In this document: positions 1 to 11,100 of the stretch, one piece after another
How positions within the stretch are numbered: the first letter of the stretch is position 1
How the letters are laid out: each line of letters opens with the position of its first letter
Origin: Anodontia alba
Taxonomy: Eukaryota; Mollusca; Bivalvia; Lucinida; Lucinidae
Direction of reading: 5' to 3'
Length of the DNA stretch: 64,000 nucleotides
NCBI GenBank assembly: GCA_964016985.1
Contig: OZ024828.1
Span: forward strand, 88,900,399 to 88,964,398
Made by a program: the position numbers and the translations under genes
The notes under the pieces: model-generated
What the model was told of the DNA's origin: nothing
Database searches by the model: none
Seen by the model: only the letters and a program-made list of their open reading frames with translations

Positions 1-82
1 TATTCTCGTCATTGTATAAACAAGCAGCTACTCTTTCCACTTCTTCCAGACTGAATTCTACATCAGCTTTTGTTATCTTTAA
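1..82 (-). CDS. SHQ1: SHQ1 exon 14 (partial, runs off the window)
   Basis: Residues 410-436: [20 protein letters not shown] and on. This matches the vertebrate LTKAQLGLELEELEAAA helix at the end of the SHQ1 domain. Acceptor TTCTTCATAG. No donor or stop before position 1, so the acidic C-terminus and 3' UTR lie outside the window. Confidence 0.92.
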
Positions 83-3000
83 CTATGAAGAAAAAATACA
101 TGCTTAACATTATCACTCTAGGGACAGACAAGAGACCCGTCAAACTATAAAACAACAAAAAATTCAGTTATCGCTTCTGATTATTAAATGATTATGTAGA
201 TTAAGTCCTTTTCTAATTAGCAAATTTTGATGAGTTACATTTTTTTAGTAATAAATGAAATGGTGACTGCATATGCATACTTGGGCCATAAGGTCTTGTC
301 CACAGTTCATGAGTTCATGAATTTGCCATGATGTTATTTTTTCCCCATTTTTCTCAATGTCATTCATTTTAGATACACCATGAACATAAGTGCTGATTAA
401 GTGAAAACTTTTTGATCTTTTGGAACTGTATGATCAGGGATTTTTTATTTTGTTACCATCTACTGTCATTACAAAAGTTACATGGTCCAACAGGAACTTT
501 GATTGTGTTGGTGTTTAACGACACGTCAACCCTTGTGAGTCATTTTGTGTCGTCTCCCAGAGCAAAGGAGAAAAGAGATAGAAGAGATAATAGAAGAGAT
601 GCAAGAGAGGGACAGGGAAGAAAGAGGAACAGGAATGAAAGTGAAGAAACAGAAGAAATAAAAACATCCCCCCTCTACACTTACCTGCTATAAGGATAGC
701 AGGCCTTGCCCAACTGTAAGCCAATGTCAGTTGGATGCCTTGGTGACATAAGATACACAATACCTTCGCACCACCCGACCATGCGCCCCAACAGGAACTA
801 TTTAGATCCTTACAGAGGCAGTCTCAACAACAGCAGATACATCCACTTTTCCAAGAAAATAAGGCTTGTAATTTCATGTGAATCTGCTTAGAAGACAATT
901 AACACTAAATGTCAAGCCCTATTTTCTTGAGGAATTAAAGATTTCCTAGAATATCATCTGTTAGCATTCTGAATGGCCCTTTAAGAGTTGCATTAGCAAA
1001 GTGCAATAATTTGCTAGTCATGTCAAACATGTTTCTCTTTGAGCACTAACTTCAATAACTATAAAAAAATAAAATGAATAGAATGATAAGTAAATAATAA
1101 CACATTTACTTACTTTGTTCAGTGCCTCTGCCAGTGAATCAATCCTGTTCTCACTGAAACGAATATTAAGACTAACTTATGTATAAGTGTGTCTAATAAT
1201 GAATGATTGATAAAAGCTTAGATGCCAGAAATCCGTCCATAGTACATACTAAATGACATTATTAAATGTTTTAAGTGCCAGAAAAAACTACAATAATTAG
1301 AATTATTAATCAACTAAGTAATTATTGTTCTACTATGTGCCAAACAGCCCAAATCATACCAATGCAATGTTTCGCATGATGTCTATACAGTTTTGGCCTG
1401 GGCTTTATACTAGGGCTAATACTGAAAGTTACAAGGATTTAGGGGATGAAAACCAAGGGGTTAAGGAGGGCCAATATTTTACGGTATTAACTGGGCCAAT
1501 ATTTTACGGTATTAACCAGTCCATTAGACTTTAAACACAGTGATACTACTTCTGTTTGGTGCTTAGAGTACATCAAGATATCTGCAGATTTTTTAGCTAC
1601 AATTGCAGACAGCAGTTCTGATTATCCATTCAAAGAAAACAATATTTTTAAAAAAAAGTCAGTAATTAACTGCATGGTGTAGCAAGCAACACATTGGCCT
1701 GTTACAGGTCCTCGGCCAGTTGTATTGGCCTTCAGATGGCTGTAGTGGTCCAATACAGCAATCCTCAGGTCAATACGACTGCCCTTGGACCTGTAACAGG
1801 GCCAATATGAAAACATCCATTTAATGACATTATAGTATCTCTACAACATACAAATGCACCCATTCAGTATGATCCAAGAAAAGCAGGCTGCAATAATGAA
1901 AAAAAAAAAACAACAAACAAACAACACTCTTAGTCAACTCTGAAATATAGGGCACAGTCAAAGGAGAACATTTTGATGCTGAAGTATTTAATGTAAGCAC
2001 CTTGCTGTGTAGCTTCCATGTACTGAAAGAAGGACAGAGGACTTGTTAATGAGGACTATTTGATGATAATTCTGAGACAGTCTTCTCTAGTTCTTCATAA
2101 AAACATATATTGTGGGTACTCATTAGAAAAGCCTCAATGTTTGTGTCTCAGCATTAAATGAAGCAGTCTGATCAGGGTCTGCACTGTTTGTCATTCAGCT
2201 TGCTCTTTTCAGAAACATCATCAAATGGGCTTTCTAGTTTTAGGATAAGTACAGTAAAAAATATTTAGTATGGTAATTATGGTAAATTGGGGGGATGTCG
2301 ACATCTGGGTAGGATATAAGGGGTCCTTTATATTCATACATAATGTACATTTTGCACGTATTCGAAGATATCCCTTCGCTTCATGTGGCCCTTTTGATGT
2401 GAACTGATGTCGAGTAATTTTACCTTGCTGACTGAATCCATACACAATAATCTGTTATGTACAGATCATTTAATATGTATCGTGACTCTGTGTCTATTAA
2501 TAAACTATGAACCTCCAACAGACATTTCACCAACTGCTTCTGTCCTGTAAAAGTAGTTAATCTGTATTAACTCACAATGAAATGATTAAAAAATTAATTG
2601 AAAAAAAACAAAAAGAACAAACAGGTGGTATTTTTGTTATTTGTCTGAAAAATTAGTACATTACTACTTATAATAATATTCAAAAATCTCTGCTCCACAT
2701 TTTATGTGAATTGCTTAACCCTAGTCCTGCTGAACCCGGATATACCCTGTCTTTACAAACAGTGTAGATCCAGAACAGTTGGCTTATGAAGAAGCCAACT
2801 GATATGGATCTGCACTGTTTGCCATTTAGTATGTGAATTTATATCAACAATCTCGATCAAGAAATGTGATTGGCTAAAAATTAAAAATGGGTGTGGCATC
2901 TTAATTTATTCAGCAGGATAAGGGTTAAAGCAGATGATATTTCCCCTATAAATTGGGATATATTTACTCCTTATCATTCTTGTCCTAAGATTTGAATGGT

Positions 3001-6000
3001 ACGTTTCACTACCTGCTGATGTATCTACCCTGTAATGTGTGTTTAAAAAACATTATGCCCCCATGCTTGTCTCTACATGAAATAAAGTTGAAACTCTCAC
3101 AAAAATCAGTTCATTTTTTTTCTAATCAGGTGAGCTACTCCTCAGCCCCAATAAGCTCATCAAATTCAAAGACCTAACTAAAACAGTTATCGAGATATCT
3201 TGCTGACAAGAAAAGTGTGCAACGGACAAATGAACAAACGGATGAACGACTCGAAAAGAAGTATGCCCCTTCAACTTCTTTGGAGTTTGGGGCATAAAAA
3301 CTGCTGAATGATTGCCAAACAGTGCAGAATGCTGCATCTGATCTGGATTTACACTGTTTGCTTATGCCTGTTGGTCCCAGTACATAGTGTTAATACAGGA
3401 CTTAAAAAAAACTCCTTAAAATATAATAGATCAATCTGCAGTGGACGATGATGATGGTTTGGTGTTTAACATCCCTTTCAACATTATTTAAGTCAGTAAA
3501 CGGAAGGATAATAAAAGGCTCTGTGCAATGAAGTTCCATACAGTCAGGAGCTGAATTCTGCCTCCAGCAGGAATTGACCCCGAGACCTTGTGACCTCAAA
3601 TCCGAAGCGCTAACTATTAGGTCAACTGAATGCTTCAACCTACAGTAGAATCTTTGGTTTAAAAAATCGGGCAATTCGATAAGATGACAGTGAAATTTGG
3701 GAGAAATAACCATTTATCATTAAGAACTCTAGCCAATAGGAGTATTCTTAAAAATATTTTTCTTATTTCTACATGAAAATGTATACTGTGGGTACTCATT
3801 AGAAGTGTCTCAATGAGGCACTTCTAATGAGTACTCACAATGTATGTTTTCATAAATTAGAAAAATATCAATGTTTTGTTTGTGTTGAGGTTTTACAGCC
3901 CGGTCAACCCAATGGGGTCATGTCGAGCGCTGTCAGTTTACCTAACCACACGTTTACTGGGCAGGCTGTCCTCTAAGCGGTTAACCAGTATTGCAAATGA
4001 CAACTGCCCTTCTTGAATCAGCAGAATGGAGAGAATGACCATAGAAAATATTTCATGATCAATCTCCATGAAAGAATGTTTCCGACCTCGTAAATATCAA
4101 TGCTATTTGGTTGAAAAAAAAAAAAAAAATGATGATGACTTGGTCCCTTGCAACATTATTCAAATCGTTTCAAGCTGACGGAAGTATGAGAATGAATGGC
4201 TCTGTGCAATGAAGCCCAGTACAGTAATGAGCTGAATTCTGCCTCTAGCAGGATTCAAACCCAAAATCTTGTGATCTGAAGTGAGTAGCGCTAATCACTC
4301 AGCCACCCAGATGCTTCATTAGTTGAAAAAACCTACTTATCTGGACCTCAGTCATACCCATTCATATATGTTATCCTGCTGTAGAGAAGTTAAATATTCT
4401 GTCATCATAACATACCCAGTTTAAATATCTGTCTTACATCCTCAAGAACTTTCATATTAAGCTGCCAGTGTCTATACAATGGGTAGCATAAACTTCTGCG
4501 GAAATTATTCACTATCACATCCTGTATACTGTTGAATACCTGTAGAATTAAATAACCATTAAGTCTTCTCCAGAGAAAAATGTTTTACAATCTGGGCCCA
4601 GTTGTTCAAAGCATCATTAGCTTGACAAGCTCGTTGGTGGTCAAAATGTTAATTGTTCTAGTAAGTACAATATCTAATTTACAGTGATTTTTGCTGAAAA
4701 AATGTGAGTAGCTTTTTCACATTTTTTCAGCAAAAATATTAGCGTATATGCCATATTAAATGATCAAAATTTTAACCATACGTTAACTGAAAACGACGTT
4801 AGTTTCAAACAATTGGGCCCCGAAAATTCAATATGAAAAACATAACAGTAAAATTCTGCTAGAAAGACCACTCGAAATAAAGACCATTCCGCTATTCAGA
4901 GAAGCTTTTGCCAATTGTAAATGGTTTCTTTTTTATCATTCTCTGTTCAATATTAAGACAACTTCACTAATGTCCACATTTAGGCAGTGCCAAAAGATGG
5001 GTCTTAATAGTGTACTTCTACTGTATATGTATACTGATACAGGTTTTCCCAAGCTCCAGTTTCTCAAGTCCTGTTTCCTAAAAGCAGGTATTAGGTAACT
5101 GAAAACAGGATATTTGTTATCTCAAGAAATGATTTGGTGAATGATGATGGCCTGGTGCTTTACGTCCCTTTCAACATTATTTAAGTCATATGAAGGCAAT
5201 GAGATCTGGTGAAACGTCAAGCTCGTTCTACAAGGAAAAGCAAGAACAAACCATCACCGAATTACTGTCTGTTACTTTTGTGTGATACAAGGTGAAGGTT
5301 AAGAACACAGCTGTATAATTTTTGCAGTTTATTTATGTTCACCTGATTTTCTGGATTAATTTTTCGGTGATAAATTTTGCTGGACAACAATTCCTGACAA
5401 TGCATGTAAGAGATGAGCTGAGACTGATATATATAATGAGGCTGAGCAAAGTCCAAGACTGCATAATTATGATAGGCTACTAAAGCCTCTTACCATTATG
5501 ATAGGCTACTAAAGCCTCTTACCATTATGATAGGCTACTAAAGCCTCTTACCATTATGATAGGCTACTAAAGCCTCTTACCTCCAGCCAGGAAAGCGTAG
5601 CACTCAACTTACTCACAGTCCAACCAGACTCAACCTGTAAGCACAGCAGATATAATTCTCAATAAATATCAACTTTACAGAAAAAAAAACATTTCCCTAT
5701 AAGGAGAACTGGTTATACACTTCCAGGGGAGGCAACTCTTGTCAAATTAGTTTTGCTCCATTCTGAAAAGGGGTCTACCCTAAAAGGAAAGAATTTGCTC
5801 CCCTTGGGAGCAAATTCTTTCCTTTTAGAGTAGACCCTTTTTCAGAATGGACTTTGGTGCAGGAAAGCAAACTGGAAGTCACAAAAGATGTCTCTCCCCA
5901 CCACCCCCTCCCCTCCCCTGCAATAAAAGGCAGAAAACCTCCCAAGTGTATACCAATTTTTAGCTGATCAAATGTGGCTGTCAAAAAGCAGAACTTTCAA

Positions 6001-8124
6001 TAACTATCGAAACAAATCATTTATATTTTTGTATGTAGTCTACTATAAATTACTGTCCAAAAATCTAATTATTTACTTTAGTTTCATTAATTTGTGACTT
6101 GGAAGCCTTTGAACTAATCCTTCTGCAGTACTTTTTTGACAGGTTTCATATCTTTATTTCTTTGCATCCATGTATTGTGATGTCATTTAATTCAGAGGTA
6201 AAATGTCACTTTAACATCTTTAAAGCATCATCCTAGAATTGTTTCTGCCAAATGATTTCAAAACACAGCCAGCAGTTTTTGGCAAGAAGATTTGTTAAGG
6301 TTTTTCATTTGGTGGCTGTGACATCCAGAATTCTAATGAGTACCCTATAACAATTGATTTGTGCAATTGAAACAAAAATATAAAAGCTCCCGATTACACC
6401 TTTTATACGAAAACCCTCCAACCATCTTTCATGCATCCAGATAAGGTGATAGTTTTTGTTTTGTTTGAATGAGTACTCACAATATATGTTGTAAAGCCAC
6501 AAAAAAACAACATATATCCAGGTGAAAAGCTTTTTTCAACCAAGAAGTACTGACATTATTCTAACTTCCCCATAAGAACCATATGTTGTGGATACTCATT
6601 AGAAGCACCTGAGCAAGGTGCTTCTAATGAGTACCCAAAATATGTTTTCATTGAGAAATAAAAAAAATATATTCATCTGGGCATTTCTCTCATCTGGAGC
6701 TATAAGAAATGTTGTCTTAACCTTTATCATTCTCTGGGCTAAATCTGCAAAGTTGATGATATTTTTCTCAGAAAACAGGTTTTGACATTTCAAGCAAATT
6801 GTCTCTGATGGAAACAATTTGCATAAAATGTCGAAACCTTTTTCTGAGAAACATAAGAAAAATATCTTAAAATGTTGTCTGCTGAAATTTTTACCCAGAG
6901 AGCTAAGCATTTAACAGTCCATCGTTTAGACCTATGCCCAATACTTACATTGTTTTCACCCTCTGTTGTCCTGTGGTTATAACAATAGGCATAAATTATA
7001 TCAACAAGGCCAAAGAAAACCATAGTCTCTTCCTTCTCATCAAGTAAATCTAGGTAATAGCTTAGGAATATACTTGTTCTTTGTTTTTTTGTTTGTGTCC
7101 GAGTTTTATGGCCCAGTCAACACTGTTAAGGTCATGTCGAGTTGATCAATTAACCTACTCATACTTTTCCCGGAGCAGGTTTAGTTCTCTGAGCAGATAA
7201 CCAGTACTTTTGCACACACTTTTGCCAGCAACTGACAACTTCCCTTCTTGAATGAGCGGAAGTGGGGAGAATGACATTAGAAATAATTTTATAATCAATC
7301 CCCAAAACAGTTATGTGGCCAAGCCGAGATTTGAACTTGCGACCCCCGAATCTGCAGTTAGATACGCTAACTACTGCTATGGAGCCCAGCTTGTTCTTTA
7401 CTGGTGGAACAACAATGTTAAGGGGCCTTTATATTCCGGCATTTTTTACAAGGGAGATAACTTTTACAACTTCCTGTTTGCTTCCAGTACATCAAACACA
7501 TTCTAAAATGAAGTTTTTTAAAAGTAAAACATATTTTAACGAGTAATACTTAACCTATAGATAATGTGCTATTCTATTCTGTTTTCACACCTTCCACAGA
7601 AAAAACGACCTTTCAGTCGTTAATTAAAGTCTTAAACCAGAAGGTCCCTTAGGCAGTTACCTGTGTGACGTAACTCTTCCCGCTCAATTGACCACGTGTC
7701 AGTTTCTTTTATGTGTAAAACAATAGACACAATTAGGAGAGATAAGCGAGGGTGGGCGGAGGGAGATAATTGATTATCTATAGGTTAAGAATTACTCGTT
7801 AAAATATGTTTTACTTTTAAAAAACTTCATTTTAACTTCATAATACATTAACCTATAGATAATGTGCTAGAATTTGCAGAATAGGAGGGAGGTGCTCTCC
7901 TAATTCTAACACCAATAATATCTCACCACTTCTGGTTAAGACTCAGGAAACTCAAAGGAATCAGATACATTCTAATTCTATATTTAATAGAAAGAATGAT
8001 CTAGATTCACAAAATAGCATATCTTTAAGGTGTTATGATCTAACAACCTTATATATATTAGTAGACTCTAGAGGAAGCCAGTTCTTAAGTCTCAGAGACC
8101 TAACATTGGCCCCCCCCCCCCACC

Positions 8125-8156
<32 letters not shown>

Positions 8157-11100
8157 TTTTCTTTTTGGGAAACAACAATTGGCTTCAAAAAGAAAAGGGA
8201 GTCATTGAGACATAACATAAATATTCCATCACAAAGTAAGCTAGGAATATAGAAATATTTTGAAAACAAAATTTGTAAAACAAAAAGCCAAGACCATACA
8301 CTGTAAGTAGTCTATGTAGGATCTTGAATAAATAAGGAAAAGTCTACTCGGTGGAGTTTCCTATAGATAACTGACATATGTAGATATTTTGGATAAAATT
8401 CTAGATATGTGAAGCTATGTAATTGTAATAGTCTAAGCTATTAGAATTATAAACTAATTAAATTCTGTTAATTGGAGCGACAGGACAGTTTCCGATGAAC
8501 AGACACAGACTTAAAATAACCATAATGTGTAATTATTTCCCTTGATCAAATTAAAGAAGGGGAGATAATAAAAGTAGATGGAGTTAACTTAACTATAACT
8601 AAGTTATCCATCAGAAGAAAAAAGGTATAGACAAACATAATGGTTAAAACTATTGCTAGACTAATTGTATAACGAATTTTTAGTCAAGCAATAAAATAAT
8701 ACAGAGTTTGCATATAACTGCTGGGAATAAAAAACAACCTAAACCATTGATAATTAGTTTTGTCATAGACATATAAAAGCGTTTGATGTCCTGACAAAAA
8801 AATAAAGAATAAACTGTCAACATCATAACTAAAGAGTTTGACAGAGAATAAGAGAGATAAGAATAAGGTTGATCGCAGCAAACTGTATGACGGTCATAGT
8901 TTGGCTAAATCTTACCGTATTGATAAGATTTAGCAATAATAAATAAGCTGGATAGAATCTTTCTATACCAGAAGATTGCCATGAAAAGTACTCCTGAGTA
9001 AATAATCATGCAAATCAAGAAATGTTAAAAATCCACTTTGATACAAATCAAAATGTTCATAAAAAGAGAAGGACTCAGAGAAAAAGTAATAGTGTGATAA
9101 TCTCTGAAGAAAGATTATACAATAATACTGATTATTAATCTCAAAAAACACTTAATTTAAGTTAAGAGATAGTATTACTATTCTATACGCATATTTAAGA
9201 ATAGTAAGAAATATATTAATACTAAATAAAAATTATACTACTGAACAAAACTTCCCGCTATAAATCATAGGTTAAGCGTAACTATTATTTAAGCAAGGAA
9301 TTATTAAACATATAACTCTCTATAAAATTACTGCCTGGAAATTTTATAGATAAACATTCAATCAAATTTTTAGAATTGAATATTAATAGAATAAAATCTA
9401 TGTCTGCATAATTGGTAATTCCTGAAATATCAAATTACGTACTCGCAAATGAATTCAGGAAGAAAATACATATATATACTCTCGAGATCTATGTGTAAAC
9501 CATAGAGAGTAATAATATTATTACCGCGATCCCTGAGGGAAGGGTAAAAACATGTATATGAAAGAGATAATAATTAATTTAACGTCATATAGGTTTAAGA
9601 TAAAATTTGTTTAATCTTTAACCAATATGCAGCAACAGTGACTCGATATTCTGTACTCGTACGTAGAAAAGGAGTACTTAGTCATTAGAATTTTGAATGA
9701 TTGAAATAGAGATAATGGGATCTAAAAGGATGTATCTCCATGAACTGAATCGAAGGATAATATCCATTCTAAAAAACTAGGGCTTGTTTTAGGCTTAGTT
9801 TAACAAGCGTAGAATTGAATTATTTTCAAGTATTCATGAAGTCGTTATGCTCTGAATACTGAGAAAAATGTTAAAATATTGTTTAGGAAATAAAAAAGTG
9901 ACTGTTCCACAATGTTAGCTAGATTTAAACCTGGAACGTAGCGAGAAGGTCAATCTAATTTAAAAGTAAGATGAGAAAGATAAATAATGAAGATAGATAT
10001 ATAAATATCGGAATAATATATTATCTCCAACAATTATCAAATAATCTGAATGTTTAAAAGCATAAATACTACTCGAAAGTTTATTTACCGAATGTATAAT
10101 CGGAGAAAACTTTCAGTATGTTCAAAAACGTATCACAAAAGTAAGATCTGACCAGGAACGTAGGTGCAGCACTTACTAAGTTGTGAAGTTAATATAAACA
10201 TATTTTATATTATAAATTGAAGCAGTGCATTTCAAAATCATCGACATCTTGAAATGACTTATTGTGTGGAAAAATAAATAAATATCCAGTTTCGGAAAAG
10301 ATATTTATCTATATATATAGACCATTTTTGATGCGGACTGGAAATCAAGATATTAATCTTTGCATTATTCGCAAACTGAACTTGAACTCTTAGCGCGAAT
10401 TACTATGATCCCTTTAACGAATGTAAACATAAAGGAGGGGTAAAGAGATAATTAAGAGTGTCTTAATTCTTTACCGGCTCATAATTAAGGATGTTTTCCT
10501 TATTGTCTAAGCCTAGACTATAGATTGATTAATATAATTATAATAATATCTGCTATTATGAGGTAAACTCTCGTTAATTAACCTCTAAGCATATATCAAA
10601 AATATATATCAACATAATCTAGAGCTTCGGTAAGTTTAGAGGAAGGAAATGATTGACTTTGGCAGTTTCTGAATAGTTACAAAGTCAATAAAACAAAATA
10701 TCAAAAGGAAAGTATTGTATATAATATCTAATTTAGGCAATAATAATCTGTCACGTACTGAATAATTAATGCCTTTACTAAATATGTATCCATTGTCAAT
10801 ACCAAAGTGCAAGAAAATTTTGATTGACATGGACTCTAGTTATAAATAAAATATTAGAGGTATAGAGCTAGTCGAAGCAAAACTATTCCTCAATAAGATA
10901 AAGTAGACCTATAATATACGAGGATTAATTGGGTCTAGAATTATAATCATAATAAAATTATTATTCCAATATGAAGAATCTTCAGCGTAATAGATTCTTA
11001 CTGAGGCAAAAATATCTGGTATATTGCTATCGTAGTCTTAAATGATCCAGAAGAAAAAATAAAACAGGCAAAGTAAAGAACGTATCGAATTATATCTATG

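Noticed and set aside
1985..2032. Possible SHQ1 exon (YMEATQQ after TTTCTTTCAG)
   Set aside because: Exons 12 and 13 join in phase without it and it has no SHQ1 similarity.
4416..4437. Earlier donor GTAAGA as the end of SHQ1 exon 11
   Set aside because: It would remove the conserved IFKLG and leave exon 12 out of phase.
8033..8269. Glycine-rich minus-strand ORF
   Set aside because: Created by the poly-C tract.
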